Program-made: the position numbers and the translations under genes
Shown here: positions 48,284 to 60,268 of the stretch, piece by piece
Layout: every line of letters begins with the position of its first letter
Position numbering within the stretch: the stretch's first letter is position 1
Notes under the pieces: model-generated
Databases searched by the model: none
The model's input: the letters and a program-made list of their open reading frames with translations, nothing else
What the model was told of the DNA's origin: nothing
From: Rhodanobacter fulvus Jip2
Lineage (GTDB): Bacteria; Pseudomonadota; Gammaproteobacteria; Xanthomonadales; Rhodanobacteraceae
Assembly: GCF_000264315.1 (NCBI RefSeq)
Contig: NZ_AJXU01000027.1
Location: 1 to 60,268 of the forward strand
Length of the DNA: 60,268 nucleotides
Direction: 5' to 3'

Positions 48284-48365
48284 CCGCTGCGGGACGGAGT
48301 TTTCCGCGAATTCACTGACGGCTGGCCGCCACGCCGGCCACGGCCAAGGCTTTGGAGTTTCCTAA

Positions 48366-48902
48366 ATGCACAACAACGACCCGCACGCACCCAACGACGC
48401 GCAGGGCGAAAATCCCGATATCGAGGCCGGCAATCTCGAGATCGAGACGCTGAAACTGCAATTGAGCGAGCAGCGGGCGCTCAATGCCGAATTGCGCGAA
48501 GCCAACCTGCGCGATCATGCCGAGCTGGATAACCAGCGCCGTCGCATGCAGCGCGATCTGGACCAGGCGCGCCGTTTCGCCAATGAGAAACTGCTGAATG
48601 AGTTGCTGCCGGTTTACGACGGCCTGGAGCGCGGCCTGGCGGTGGAAACCGGCGATGTGGCGTCGGTGCGCGAAGGCATCAGCCTCACGTTGAAATCGTT
48701 GTTGAAGATCGCCGAGAACAATGGCCTGGTGCAAGTCGACCCACTGGGCCAGACGCTCGACCCGGAGCGCCACCACGCCGTCAGCATGGTCGACGCCCCG
48801 GGCGCGGTGCCGAATACCGTGGTGAGCGTGCTGCAGAAGGGTTATGTGCTCAATGACCGGCTGCTGCGGCCCGCGCTGGTCGCCGTGGCCAAGGGCGAAT
48901 AA
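48366..48902 (+). CDS. grpE: Nucleotide exchange factor GrpE
   Basis: 178 aa. GrpE releases ADP from DnaK. The long N-terminal coiled coil (about 25-80, LKLQLSEQRALNAELREANL) leads to FANEKLLNELLPVYDGLERG, then the beta-wing domain with MVDAPGAVPNTVVSVLQKGY and LNDRLLRPALVAVAK. Length and motifs are normal. It lies 82 bp after hrcA and 120 bp before dnaK on the same strand, as in other Xanthomonadales. Confidence 0.95.
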   Translation: MHNNDPHAPNDAQGENPDIEAGNLEIETLKLQLSEQRALNAELREANLRDHAELDNQRRRMQRDLDQARRFANEKLLNELLPVYDGLERGLAVETGDVASVREGISLTLKSLLKIAENNGLVQVDPLGQTLDPERHHAVSMVDAPGAVPNTVVSVLQKGYVLNDRLLRPALVAVAKGE

Positions 48903-48950
48903 CCAGCCAGATCAATCGTCAACACCCCACATCCGGGAATGCAGCCGCCA

Positions 48951-48978
48951 TTGAATCGGCAGGCTGCAACCCCATTCT
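48951..48978 (+). promoter_or_regulatory. Sigma-32 (heat-shock) promoter candidate before dnaK
   Basis: ATTGAAT (48951-48957), 13 bp, then CCCCATTC (48971-48978). This compares well with the sigma-32 consensus CTTGAAA - N11-16 - CCCCATNT, seven of eight bases in the -10. The start would be about 35 bp before the dnaK ATG. dnaK would thus have its own heat-shock promoter inside the hrcA-grpE-dnaK-dnaJ group. Confidence 0.6.
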
Positions 48979-49022
48979 GAAAACCAGTCGCGGCGGACCG
49001 CCGAAAAATTTGGAGCGTAGTT

Positions 49023-50948
49023 ATGGGCAAGATCATCGGTATCGACTTGGGCACCACCAATTCGTGTGTGTCTGTCATGGACGGCGGCACCGCCAAAGTC
49101 ATCGAAAACTCGGAAGGTGACCGCACCACGCCATCGATCGTCGCTTTCACCAAGGACGGCGAAGTGCTCGTGGGTGCCTCGGCCAAGCGCCAGAGCGTCA
49201 CCAACCCGAAAAACACCTTCTACGCGGTGAAGCGCCTGATCGGCCGCAAGTTCACCGACGCGGAAGTGCAGAAAGACCTGCACGTCGTGCCGTACGGCAT
49301 CTTGGCCCACGACAATGGCGACGCCTGGGTGCAGACGTCCGACGGCAAGAAAATGGCGCCGCAGGAAATCGCCGCCAAAGTGCTGATGAAGATGAAGAAG
49401 ACCGCCGAGGATTATCTCGGCGAGACGATTACCGAGGCGGTGATCACGGTGCCGGCGTACTTCAACGACAGCCAGCGCCAGGCCACCAAGGATGCCGGCA
49501 AGATCGCCGGCCTCGAAGTAAAGCGCATCATCAACGAACCCACCGCGGCCGCGCTGGCTTACGGTCTGGACAAGACCGGCGGCGACCGCAAGATCGCCGT
49601 GTACGACCTGGGCGGCGGTACCTTCGACGTGTCGATCATCGAGATCGCCGAAGTCGACGGCGAGAAGCAGTTCGAAGTGCTGGCCACCAACGGCGACACC
49701 TTCCTGGGTGGCGAAGACTTCGACATGCGCGTCATCGACTACCTCGTCGACGAATTCAACAAGGAGCAGGGCATCGACCTGCGCAAGGATCCGCTGGCGC
49801 TGCAGCGCCTGAAGGATGCGGCCGAGCGCGCCAAGATCGAGCTGTCCTCCAACCACCAGACCGACGTCAACCTGCCGTACGTCACCGCCGATGCCTCCGG
49901 CCCGAAGCATCTGAACATCAAGCTGACCCGCGCCAAGCTGGAGTCGCTGGTGGAGGAGCTGGTCAAGCGCACCATCGAGCCGTGCCGTACCGCGTTGAAC
50001 GACGCCGGCCTGCGCGTGTCCGACATCAACGACGTGATCCTGGTCGGTGGCCAGACCCGCATGCCGAAGGTGCAGGAGGCGGTGAAGGATTTCTTCGGCA
50101 AGGACCCGCGCAAGGACGTCAACCCGGACGAGGCCGTCGCCGTGGGCGCGGCGATCCAGGGCGGCGTGCTGGGCGGCACCGTCAAGGACGTGCTGCTGCT
50201 GGACGTGACCCCGCTGTCGCTCGGCATCGAGACGATGGGCGGCGTGATGACCAAGCTGATCGAGAAGAACACCACGGTGCCGACCAAGGCCTCGCAGACC
50301 TTCTCCACCGCCGACGACAACCAGACCGCCGTGACCGTGCATGTGCTGCAGGGCGAGCGCGAGCGCGCCAACGCCAACAAGTCGCTGGGCAAGTTCGACC
50401 TGCAGGGCATCGACCCCGCACCGCGCGGCATGCCGCAGATCGAGGTCACGTTCGACATCGATGCCAACGGCATCCTGCATGTGTCGGCCAAGGACAAGAA
50501 AACCGGCAAGGAACAGAAGATCGAGATCAAGGCCGGCTCCGGCTTGTCCGATGAAGAGGTCGCGCGGATGGTCGCCGACGCCGAGGCCAACAAGGAAGAG
50601 GACCGCAAGTTCCACGAGCTGGTCGCCACCCGCAACAAGGCCGATCAACTGGTGCACGCCACCCGCAGTGCGCTGAAAGAGCATGGCGGCAAGGTGCCGG
50701 CGGATCAGCTCAGCAGCATCGAGGGTGCGCTGTCCGATCTGGAGAAGGCCAAGGACGGTGACGACAAGGCCGCGATCGAATCGAAGATCGAGAAGCTGGA
50801 GCAGGCGTCGCAGGCGCTGCAGGCCGCCGCGCAGGGTGGCGGTGCGGCCGACGATGGCGCCCAGACGGCTCCGGGCGGTGGTTCCGCCCAGCCCGACGAC
50901 GTGGTGGATGCCGAGTTCACCGAGGTCAAGGACGACGAGAAGAAGTGA
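49023..50948 (+). CDS. dnaK: Chaperone DnaK (Hsp70)
   Basis: 641 aa. The nucleotide-binding domain opens [20 protein letters not shown], with [20 protein letters not shown] and [16 protein letters not shown]; the substrate-binding domain follows from about residue 390 ([17 protein letters not shown]), and the helical lid ends in a Gly/Ala/Gln-rich tail with [17 protein letters not shown], the DnaK C-terminal motif. It refolds proteins with DnaJ and GrpE in the cytosol. It is preceded by a sigma-32-like promoter and followed by a strong hairpin. Confidence 0.98.
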   Translation: MGKIIGIDLGTTNSCVSVMDGGTAKVIENSEGDRTTPSIVAFTKDGEVLVGASAKRQSVTNPKNTFYAVKRLIGRKFTDAEVQKDLHVVPYGILAHDNGDAWVQTSDGKKMAPQEIAAKVLMKMKKTAEDYLGETITEAVITVPAYFNDSQRQATKDAGKIAGLEVKRIINEPTAAALAYGLDKTGGDRKIAVYDLGGGTFDVSIIEIAEVDGEKQFEVLATNGDTFLGGEDFDMRVIDYLVDEFNKEQGIDLRKDPLALQRLKDAAERAKIELSSNHQTDVNLPYVTADASGPKHLNIKLTRAKLESLVEELVKRTIEPCRTALNDAGLRVSDINDVILVGGQTRMPKVQEAVKDFFGKDPRKDVNPDEAVAVGAAIQGGVLGGTVKDVLLLDVTPLSLGIETMGGVMTKLIEKNTTVPTKASQTFSTADDNQTAVTVHVLQGERERANANKSLGKFDLQGIDPAPRGMPQIEVTFDIDANGILHVSAKDKKTGKEQKIEIKAGSGLSDEEVARMVADAEANKEEDRKFHELVATRNKADQLVHATRSALKEHGGKVPADQLSSIEGALSDLEKAKDGDDKAAIESKIEKLEQASQALQAAAQGGGAADDGAQTAPGGGSAQPDDVVDAEFTEVKDDEKK

Positions 50949-50978
50949 TCGTCAGCTAGTCGGCGCCGCCGATTGACG

Positions 50979-51014
50979 CAGCCCGCGCCGCAGGAATTCC
51001 CGCGGTGCGGGCTG
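50979..51014 (+). terminator. Hairpin between dnaK and dnaJ
   Basis: CAGCCCGCGCCGC (50979-50991) pairs with GCGGTGCGGGCTG (51002-51014), 13 pairs with one G-T wobble, loop of 10, followed by TTTG. It likely ends or attenuates the dnaK transcript, lowering dnaJ expression relative to dnaK. Confidence 0.55.
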
Positions 51015-51081
51015 TTTGCTGAGAGGGACATGGTCCGCGGTGGGCGGGCCATCGCAAGGTCAACAGGTTGTGGGTAGATGA

Positions 51082-52203
51082 ATGAGCAAGCGTGATTACT
51101 ACGAGGTCCTGGGTGTCGAGCGCACGGTCGCCGAAGGCGATCTGAAGAAATCCTTTCGTCGCCTGGCGATGAAGTACCACCCGGACCGCTGTCCGGATGA
51201 TCCGTCGGCACAGGAGAAATTCAAGGAGGCCAAGGAGGCCTACGAAGTGCTGTCGGACGCACAGAAACGGGCGATGTACGACCAGCACGGCCATGCGGCC
51301 TTCGAGGGTGGCATGGGCGGTCGCGGCGGTGCCGGCTTCGGCGACGTGGGCGATATTTTCGGGGACATCTTCGGCGACATCTTCGGTGGTGGCGGCCGTG
51401 GCCGCCCGCGGCGCGGCTCGGATCTGCGCTACATCATGGAGCTCGACCTGGAGGAAGCCGTCTTCGGCGTGAACCGCAAGATCGAGGTGCCCACCCAGGT
51501 CAACTGCCACCACTGCAATGGCACGGGGTCGGAAGACGGCAAGGTCAGCCAGTGCAAGACCTGTCGCGGCCACGGCAGGGTACGCATGCAGAACGGCATC
51601 TTCTCGATCCAGCAGGCGTGCCCGCATTGCGGCGGCACCGGCCAGGCGATCGAAAAGCCGTGCAAGCGCTGCCATGGCGAGGGCCGCCTGGAAGAGACCC
51701 GCACGTTGTCGGTGCAAATCCCGGCGGGCGTCGACAACGGCGATCGCATCCGCCTCACCGGGCAGGGCGAAGCCGGCCCCGCCGGCGCTGCCGCCGGCGA
51801 CCTGTACGTGGAAGTACACGTGCGCGAGCACGCCATTTTCCAGCGCGACGGCAACGACCTGTATTGCGAATTGCCGATCCGGTTCTCGCATGCGGCGCTG
51901 GGCGCCGAGCTGCCCGTACCCACACTGGAAGGCGAAGTGCCGATCAGCATTCCGCCCGAAACACAGACCGGGCAGGAATTCCGCCTGCGTGGCCGCGGGG
52001 TCAAATCCGTGCGCAGCGGCCGCCATGGCGATCTCATCTGCAAGGTCGTCGTCGAGACGCCGATACGTTTGACGCGCCAGCAGCGTGAGCTGCTGGAGCA
52101 GTTGGAGGCCAGCTTCGACGACGGCGATGGCGAGAAGCACATGCCCCGCGCCAAGACCTGGGTCGACGGCGTGCGTCAGTTCTGGTCGCGGGTTACCTCG
52201 TAG
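51082..52203 (+). CDS. dnaJ: Chaperone DnaJ (Hsp40)
   Basis: 373 aa. The J domain (1-70) has the HPD motif at 33-35 ([10 protein letters not shown]). The Gly/Phe region (about 75-115) includes [16 protein letters not shown], then four zinc-binding repeats of the type CxxCxGx[25 protein letters not shown] and CKRCHGEG. The C-terminal substrate-binding domains follow. It is a full-length type I Hsp40 that stimulates DnaK. Start ATG at 51082; it comes 133 bp after dnaK with the hairpin in between. Confidence 0.97.
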   Translation: MSKRDYYEVLGVERTVAEGDLKKSFRRLAMKYHPDRCPDDPSAQEKFKEAKEAYEVLSDAQKRAMYDQHGHAAFEGGMGGRGGAGFGDVGDIFGDIFGDIFGGGGRGRPRRGSDLRYIMELDLEEAVFGVNRKIEVPTQVNCHHCNGTGSEDGKVSQCKTCRGHGRVRMQNGIFSIQQACPHCGGTGQAIEKPCKRCHGEGRLEETRTLSVQIPAGVDNGDRIRLTGQGEAGPAGAAAGDLYVEVHVREHAIFQRDGNDLYCELPIRFSHAALGAELPVPTLEGEVPISIPPETQTGQEFRLRGRGVKSVRSGRHGDLICKVVVETPIRLTRQQRELLEQLEASFDDGDGEKHMPRAKTWVDGVRQFWSRVTS

Positions 52204-52269
52204 TCGCGTTCACCGCAACGGCGCCGTGTTGCGCCTCATCCCATCCCATTCATGCCAAGGACGTTCGCC

Positions 52270-53088
52270 ATGACGACGCCACCGATCCGCCTCGCCATCA
52301 ACGGCGCTTCCGGCCGCATGGGCAGTGCGCTGCTCGCGCTGCTTCGCGATGATCCGCGGTTCGAACTGGTGCATGCGGTGGTGGCACCCGGCTCAGTGGA
52401 TGACGGGCAGCCGATCCATCACGGCGCCGCGCTGCGCTTTGCGCACGACTGGTCCGGCGCACCGGCGCTGGACGTGGTGATCGACTTCAGCGGGCCGGCC
52501 GCGCTGGAGGGCGCGCTCACCCATTGCCTGGCTCATGGCATCGCCCTGGTCAGCGGCACCACCGGTCTCGACGCGGCCATGGAGGCGCGGCTGGACCAGG
52601 CCGGCCAGCGCATCGCGTTGCTGCGCGCCGCCAATTTCAGCCTGGGGGTGGCGGTACTGACACGCTTGTTGCGCAATGCCGCCGCGGCGTTGCCGGGCTG
52701 GGACCTGGAGATTGTGGAAGCCCACCACAACCGCAAGCAGGACGCGCCTTCGGGCACCGCGTTGGCGCTGGGCCACGCTGCCGCCGAAGCGCGCAAGACC
52801 ACGCTCGACCACGCCGCCGTCTACAGCCGCGAAGGCCAGACCGGTCCGCGCGCCGAAGGCAGCATCGGTTTTGCGGTGGTGCGTGGCGGCGACATCGTGG
52901 GTGAACACACGGCCTTGCTGATCGGCCAGGGCGAGCGGGTGGAGCTGGGCCATCGCGCCACGGACCGTTCGATTTTTGCGCGCGGTGCGTTGCAGGCCGC
53001 GCATTGGCTGAGCAGCCGTCCGGCGGGCCATTGGCGGATCGACGACGTGATCGCTACGCCGCGCCAGGTATCTGCGCATCACGAGTGA
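52270..53088 (+). CDS. dapB: 4-hydroxy-tetrahydrodipicolinate reductase
   Basis: 272 aa. DapB makes tetrahydrodipicolinate in the lysine/diaminopimelate pathway. The NAD(P) motif GASGRMG opens the protein (LAINGASGRMGSALLALL), and the active-site region VEAHHNRKQDAPSGTALALG carries the catalytic His and Lys and the family signature. C-terminal VRGGDIVGEHTALLIG is typical. The ATG at 52270 follows an AAGGA ribosome site; the ATG at 52252 has none. It follows dnaJ by 66 bp. Confidence 0.96.
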   Translation: MTTPPIRLAINGASGRMGSALLALLRDDPRFELVHAVVAPGSVDDGQPIHHGAALRFAHDWSGAPALDVVIDFSGPAALEGALTHCLAHGIALVSGTTGLDAAMEARLDQAGQRIALLRAANFSLGVAVLTRLLRNAAAALPGWDLEIVEAHHNRKQDAPSGTALALGHAAAEARKTTLDHAAVYSREGQTGPRAEGSIGFAVVRGGDIVGEHTALLIGQGERVELGHRATDRSIFARGALQAAHWLSSRPAGHWRIDDVIATPRQVSAHHE

Positions 53089-53151
53089 GCGCGCTGTGAC
53101 ATGCGGTGGCTTGTGGCTTCCGGCCGCTACCGCTAGCATGCGCGCGTTGTC

Positions 53152-53290
53152 ATTGGGGAGTAGCCAGCCTCGTTCCCCCTGAGGCGTTCGCATCAACAGA
53201 CTTGGTCGCCGTGTTCTCCGGCGCCATGGTGCGAACAGCCACCGACGTCGTCAGGCGCCGGTGTTGCCCGGCGAGACCTTTGGCCATCGA
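53152..53290 (+). promoter_or_regulatory. yybP-ykoY manganese riboswitch
   Basis: The 276-bp gap before the exchanger gene contains the two hallmark pieces of the yybP-ykoY aptamer: TTGGGGAGTAGCC at 53153-53165 (5' side of the first loop) and GGCGAGACCTTTGGCC at 53270-53285 (3' side closing the P1 stem), with ATCAACAGACTTGG in between (53192-53205). CAUUGG can pair with CCUUUG to close P1, with two U-U mismatches. Mn2+ binding should turn on the downstream gene, which is 75 bp further on and starts after another stem (GCCGGGCGAG / CTCGCCCGGC, 53303-53348) that could mask or free the ribosome site. Confidence 0.85.
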
Positions 53291-53364
53291 CATGCTCACC
53301 CGGCCGGGCGAGCGGTGTCGTTGCGCCATCGGTATTCCGCTCGCCCGGCTTTTCGTTGGTACCC

Positions 53365-54372
53365 ATGCTGCTTACCTGTGTGCTGTTTTTCGGATCAGCG
53401 CTGGCCATCTATCTGGCCTGCGAATACTTCGTCAACGGCGTGGAATGGTTCGGGCGCAAGCTTGACCTGAGTGCGACGGCCACCGGCACGGTGCTGGCGG
53501 CCTTCGGTACCGCGTTGCCGGAAAGTGCGGTCACGTTCGTCGCCGTGATATTCGGCAAGACGCCATCGGCGCGTGATATCGGCGTCGGCGCCGCCATGGG
53601 CGGGCCGCTGGTGCTGGCCACGATCGCCTATGCCGTCGTTGGCGTGGCGTTGTGGTGCAACCGGCACCGGTTGCGGCGGACTGACCGGATCATCCGGGTC
53701 GACCATCAACGCCTGGCGCGCGACCAGTCATGGTTTCTGGCGATCTTCGTGGTCAAGGTTGGCCTGGGTTTGGTGGCGTTCGCCTTCAAGCCGGCGCTCG
53801 GCGTGCTGTTTCTGGTGGCCTACGCGTTGTACGTATGGCGGGAAGTGCGCAGCGAAGACAGCGCCCCGGAAGACGAATCCCTCGAACCCCTGAAATTCCG
53901 CCCGCACCACGCCGAGCCGGCCCTGCGCTGGGTGGTGGCGCAGACGGTGGCGGCGCTGGTGGTGATTGCGGCGGCGGCGCGCGTGTTTGTCAGCCAGCTG
54001 GAATCGATCGGCGCGGCGTTCGGCCTGCCGCCGCATCTCGTGGCGCTGGTGCTGAGTCCGGTGGCGACCGAATTGCCGGAAACCGTTAATGCGCTGATCT
54101 GGGTGCGCCAGGGCAAGGAGCGCCTGGCGTTGGCGAATATTTCCGGCGCCATGATGATCCAGGCCACCATCCCCAGCGCGCTGGCGATATTTGCGACGCC
54201 CTGGCTTTTCGATACACCGCTGATGGTGTCTGGCGCGCTGACGGCCGTTGCGATCATCTACCTGTGGTGGCTGTTCCGTCGCGGCGGGGTGGATGCCCGC
54301 TGGCTATGGCCGGTGGGGCTGCTTTATGGCGTATTCGCTGCGTACGTGGCCTGGCATTTCGCCAGCGCATGA
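53365..54372 (+). CDS. Na+/Ca2+-exchanger-family transporter, likely Mn2+ exporter
   Basis: 335 aa, about ten transmembrane helices in two inverted repeats. The alpha-1 repeat is GTVLAAFGTALPESAVTFVA (with Glu53) and the alpha-2 repeat is LSPVATELPETVNALIWVRQ (Glu236/Glu239 region), the ion-binding motifs of the calcium/cation antiporter family. A yybP-ykoY riboswitch precedes it, and that riboswitch senses Mn2+, so export of Mn2+ (perhaps also Ca2+) is the likely job. ATG at 53365; an in-frame TTG three codons earlier exists. It has a charged loop (RSEDSAPEDESLEP) between the repeats. Confidence 0.88.
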   Translation: MLLTCVLFFGSALAIYLACEYFVNGVEWFGRKLDLSATATGTVLAAFGTALPESAVTFVAVIFGKTPSARDIGVGAAMGGPLVLATIAYAVVGVALWCNRHRLRRTDRIIRVDHQRLARDQSWFLAIFVVKVGLGLVAFAFKPALGVLFLVAYALYVWREVRSEDSAPEDESLEPLKFRPHHAEPALRWVVAQTVAALVVIAAAARVFVSQLESIGAAFGLPPHLVALVLSPVATELPETVNALIWVRQGKERLALANISGAMMIQATIPSALAIFATPWLFDTPLMVSGALTAVAIIYLWWLFRRGGVDARWLWPVGLLYGVFAAYVAWHFASA

Positions 54373-54384
54373 GGCCGGCGGTGC

Positions 54385-55080
54385 TCAATCCGGATGCGAG
54401 GCGTTGCGATCGCGTCCGGCGCCGAGGCGCGTATCGAGTTCCCCGAAAATTTTCTTGAACATGCGGGAGAACTTTCCGCGCCGCGTCTTGCGCTGCTTTT
54501 CCTCTTCGCTGGTAAGCCAGGAAACCTGGATCACCCGGCGCTCGCCTTCATAGGGCAGGTGGCCGTGGAATGAATTGTCGCAGCGCTTGAACGCGGCGAA
54601 TTCGCCGTACAGCGGCGGCAACTCCGGTGCCACCATCGCGTCGATGTCGTCGATCTTGTGCAGGAACCGCAGGCAGCCGTTGCTGGTATCGGGCCAGCTG
54701 TGGTTGAGATAAAGCAGCGCCGTGACCACTTTCGAGCGGCTGTCGGTATGGATGGTGCCGTGGCGCTTGTTCAGCAGCCGGCAAACTGTCACCAGGGTCG
54801 GGTAGTGCTCCAGCCCGTCGATGCCCAGTCGGCGACCGACGACACTGGCGAAAGAGGGGGCCGTCATGTGCTCCACCAGCGCATTGACGGACGGCCCGCA
54901 GTCACCCGGGTCGTAGGGAAAGAAACCCGCGCTGGGGTAGCGTGGAAAATCGCGCTCCAGTTCCCCGCGGGCTTCGTCCGGCAGCTGGCCATGGGCCAGC
55001 AGGAAGGGGAATGGCTGCAGATGCACCGTGGTGTCCGGGCGATCAAGACGCGCGGGATCAAGCAGGACAGCGGTGTGCAT
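54385..55080 (-). CDS. 2OG-Fe(II) oxygenase
   Basis: 231 aa. The double-stranded beta-helix iron site is present: His111 and Asp113 in [12 protein letters not shown], His172 in NSFHGHLPY, and the 2-oxoglutarate-binding Arg182 in [10 protein letters not shown]. The layout resembles the prolyl-hydroxylase-like (P4Hc) family acting on proteins or small molecules. The basic C-terminal tail ([20 protein letters not shown]) could bind nucleic acid or membrane. It stops 12 bp from the convergent exchanger gene. Substrate unknown. Confidence 0.82.
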   Translation of the reverse strand: MHTAVLLDPARLDRPDTTVHLQPFPFLLAHGQLPDEARGELERDFPRYPSAGFFPYDPGDCGPSVNALVEHMTAPSFASVVGRRLGIDGLEHYPTLVTVCRLLNKRHGTIHTDSRSKVVTALLYLNHSWPDTSNGCLRFLHKIDDIDAMVAPELPPLYGEFAAFKRCDNSFHGHLPYEGERRVIQVSWLTSEEEKQRKTRRGKFSRMFKKIFGELDTRLGAGRDRNASHPD

Positions 55081-55294
55081 ACGTCATTCAACTCCATGTA
55101 ATCGCGGCAAGTGTACCTGCGATCACGGCCATGCCGAAGACGTGGATGGCGAGTCATTCATGCGTCGTAAGGTGGACAGAACCCCCTGTCGCCACCTATC
55201 ATTTCCAGCCGCCCCAATACCTTTCTTTCCACTGTTCACAAGCCAGCACCCCCGCGGCTTGCGGACTTTGCTGCATCTAAAAGGCGGATACCGT

Positions 55295-56421
55295 ATGCCC
55301 ATTCCCGCTCTGCTTGCCCTCGAAGACGGCAGCCTGTTTCATGGTCATGCCGCCGGCACCAACGGTGAAACCGTTGGCGAAGTGGTGTTCAACACGGCGA
55401 TGACGGGTTACCAGGAGATCCTCACCGATCCCTCCTATGCGCGGCAAATGGTCACCCTGACCTACCCGCATGTGGGCAACACCGGCGTGAATGCCGAAGA
55501 CGCCGAATCCCGCAAGGTGCAAGCGGCCGGCTTGATCGTGCGCGACGTGCCGCGTCGCGCCAGTAACTGGCGCTGTACCGAAAGCTTGTCCGATTACCTG
55601 AAGCGCCACGACGTCGTGGCCATTGCCGGCATCGACACGCGCCGTCTCACCCGCATCCTGCGCGTCAAGGGCGCACTGTCCGGTTGCATCGTGGCGGGCG
55701 AACAGATCGACGCGGAGGCGGCACTGGCCAGCGCGCGCGGGTTTGCCGGCCTGAACGGCATGGACCTGGCCAAGGTGGTGAGCACGCGTGAATCGTATGT
55801 GTGGAACGAGGGCATTTACGACCTCGATCGCACCGCCTTCAACCAGCCGGCCAAGCGCTTCAAGGTCGTCGCCTACGACTTCGGCACCAAGCTCAACATC
55901 CTGCGCCTGCTGGCCGAGCAAGGCTGTGAGGTGACCGTGGTGCCGGCGCAGACGCCGGCCGCCGATGTGCTGGCGATGAAGCCCGACGGCGTGTTTCTCT
56001 CCAACGGCCCCGGCGATCCGGCTGCATGCGATTACGCCATCGAGGCGACGCGCACGTTCCTGGAGGCGAAGATTCCCCTGTTCGGCATCTGCCTCGGCCA
56101 TCAGTTGATGGGCCTGGCGCTGGGTGCGCGCACCGTGAAGATGAAGTTCGGTCATCACGGCGCCAATCATCCGGTGAAGGATCTGGACGACGGTCGCGTG
56201 CTGATCACCTCGCAGAACCACGGCTTCGCCGTTGATCCGGCCACGCTGCCGGCGAACACCCGCGTCACCCATACATCGCTGTTCGACGGTTCGCTGCAGG
56301 GCTTTGCGCTGACCGATCGTCCCGCGTTCTGTTTCCAGGGCCATCCGGAGGCGAGCCCCGGCCCGCTGGACGTCGGCTATTTGTTCAAGCGGTTTGCCGC
56401 ACTGATGGAGGAGGCCCGCTG

Positions 56422-56422
<1 letters not shown>
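55295..56422 (+). CDS. carA: Carbamoyl-phosphate synthase small subunit
   Basis: 375 aa. CarA hydrolyses glutamine and passes ammonia to CarB for arginine and pyrimidine synthesis. The N-terminal domain opens [20 protein letters not shown], and the class I amidotransferase domain has the nucleophile Cys266 in [11 protein letters not shown], with [11 protein letters not shown] supplying His and Glu. ATG at 55295. The leader (55081-55294) contains a small hairpin at 55171-55196 and no obvious PyrR or ArgR site. Its TGA overlaps the carB ATG by one base. Confidence 0.97.
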
Positions 56423-59645
<3,223 letters not shown>

Positions 59646-59649
<4 letters not shown>

Positions 59650-60122
59650 GTCGCCCACCGATCACCAAAGCGGGCTCGGAACGTTTGCGCACCGAGCTCG
59701 AGCAACTGAAGTTCGTCGATCGCCCGCGGATCATCGCGGCGATCGCCGAGGCGCGCGCGCACGGCGACCTGAAGGAAAACGCCGAGTATCACGCCGCCCG
59801 CGAGCAGCAGAGCTTTACCGAGGGCCGCATCGGCCAGTTGGAGGGCCTGCTGTCGAACGCGGAGGTCATCGACGTGGCGCAGCTCAAGCCCGGCGAGCGA
59901 GTGGTTTTCGGTGCCACCGTCGAGCTGGAAGACGAGGATGCCGGTACGACGGTGACGTATCAGATCGTGGGCGACCTGGAGGCGGACATCAAACGCCAGA
60001 TGATTGCCGTGTCGTCACCGATCGCGCGCGCGCTGATCGGTCACAGTGCCGGCGACAGCATCGAGTTCACGGCACCCAACGGCGTGAAGCATTACGAGAT
60101 CATCAGCGTCCGTTATATCTGA
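59646..60122 (+). CDS. greA: Transcription elongation factor GreA
   Basis: 158 aa. GreA rescues backtracked RNA polymerase by stimulating RNA cleavage. The N-terminal coiled coil (about 1-75) contains [20 protein letters not shown] with the conserved acidic tip (DLKENAEY), and the C-terminal FKBP-like domain ends [20 protein letters not shown]. Its ATG overlaps the carB TGA (ATGA), implying translational coupling, a carA-carB-greA operon seen in many gammaproteobacteria. A tandem hairpin repeat follows. Confidence 0.96.
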
Positions 60123-60190
60123 GCGCGTATCTAGTCCGAGTGCGTATCTGGCCACATCGGTTCGTCGCCATCGGTACCAGGCCAGAAAAA

Positions 60191-60268
60191 GAAAAGGCCG
60201 CTTTCGCGGCCGCCATGCGGGAATAAGAAAAGGCCGCTTTCGCGGCTGTCACGCTGGAATAAGAAAAG
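60191..60268. repeat. 36-bp tandem hairpin repeat, continuing past the window
   Basis: The unit GAAAAGGCCGCTTTCGCGGC plus about 16 bases ending GGAATAA starts at 60191, again at 60227, and a third at 60263 cut by the window end: period exactly 36. Units 1 and 2 are identical in the first 20 and last 7 bases and differ at four positions between. Each holds a GGCCGC-TTTC-GCGGC hairpin, so the first may serve as the greA terminator. Confidence 0.75.

Noticed and set aside
47082..49022. CIRCE element (TTAGCACTC-N9-GAGTGCTAA) expected near hrcA/grpE/dnaK
   Set aside because: Looked for in the recN-hrcA gap and before grpE and dnaK; no such dyad is present.
55081..55294. Pyrimidine or arginine attenuator in the carA leader
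   Set aside because: Only a short bulged hairpin at 55171-55196 was found; no leader peptide, T-run or ArgR-type box.
60191..60268. CRISPR array
   Set aside because: The 36-bp units are contiguous tandem repeats with a hairpin, without unique spacers.

Overview
The window is high-GC, densely coded bacterial chromosome. The block recN | hrcA-grpE-dnaK-dnaJ-dapB ... carA-carB-greA, a TonB receptor of the Xanthomonas/Caulobacter type and the style of the intergenic hairpins point to a gammaproteobacterium of the Xanthomonadales, most likely Rhodanobacteraceae (Rhodanobacter/Dyella-like). Genus is an inference; no rRNA or tRNA gene was seen.

Layout. 1-7 kb: small conserved protein, orphan antitoxin-like regulator, alpha/beta hydrolase, a decayed DUF4287 gene tail, GST, a 31-residue membrane peptide behind a textbook sigma-54 promoter, a secreted beta-sandwich protein, lipoprotein MsrA, an oxidoreductase and a glycosyltransferase. 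7-13.5 kb: aldo/keto reductase, a divergent XRE regulator/SDR pair, two zinc peptidase-like proteins (one MtfA) and a TDT-family transporter. 13.6-27.6 kb: carbohydrate-related region with a large secreted clan GH-A hydrolase behind a LacI-type operator-like site, MFS and MscS-type membrane proteins, a LysR/metallo-beta-lactamase-fold pair, a secreted EEP phosphatase, a TonB receptor and a GH30 enzyme. 27.6-30.7 kb: RidA, pirin with divergent LysR, and a small Cys-rich protein.

30.7-33.8 kb (minus strand) is the most interesting part: a tetrapyrrole-methylase-fold protein closely resembling the split-borosin peptide N-methyltransferase SonM, then a 93-residue protein laid out like a SonA-type precursor (helical binding domain plus Pro/Met/acidic tail), then 13 bp later a membrane diguanylate cyclase. 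I read this as a split borosin RiPP locus with a c-di-GMP enzyme in the same probable operon.

33.9-45.4 kb: a second LysR/MBL divergent pair, an rRNA-type methyltransferase, a MATE exporter, ThpR, a cell-wall group (L,D-transpeptidase, M23 peptidase, YkuD_2-type transpeptidase, CycA-like permease), and small or lipoprotein genes. 45.4-60.3 kb: housekeeping genes recN, hrcA-grpE-dnaK-dnaJ with a sigma-32-like promoter before dnaK, dapB, a yybP-ykoY (Mn2+) riboswitch before a cation/Ca2+ exchanger, a 2OG-Fe(II) oxygenase, carA-carB-greA with overlapping ends, and a 36-bp tandem hairpin repeat running off the right edge.
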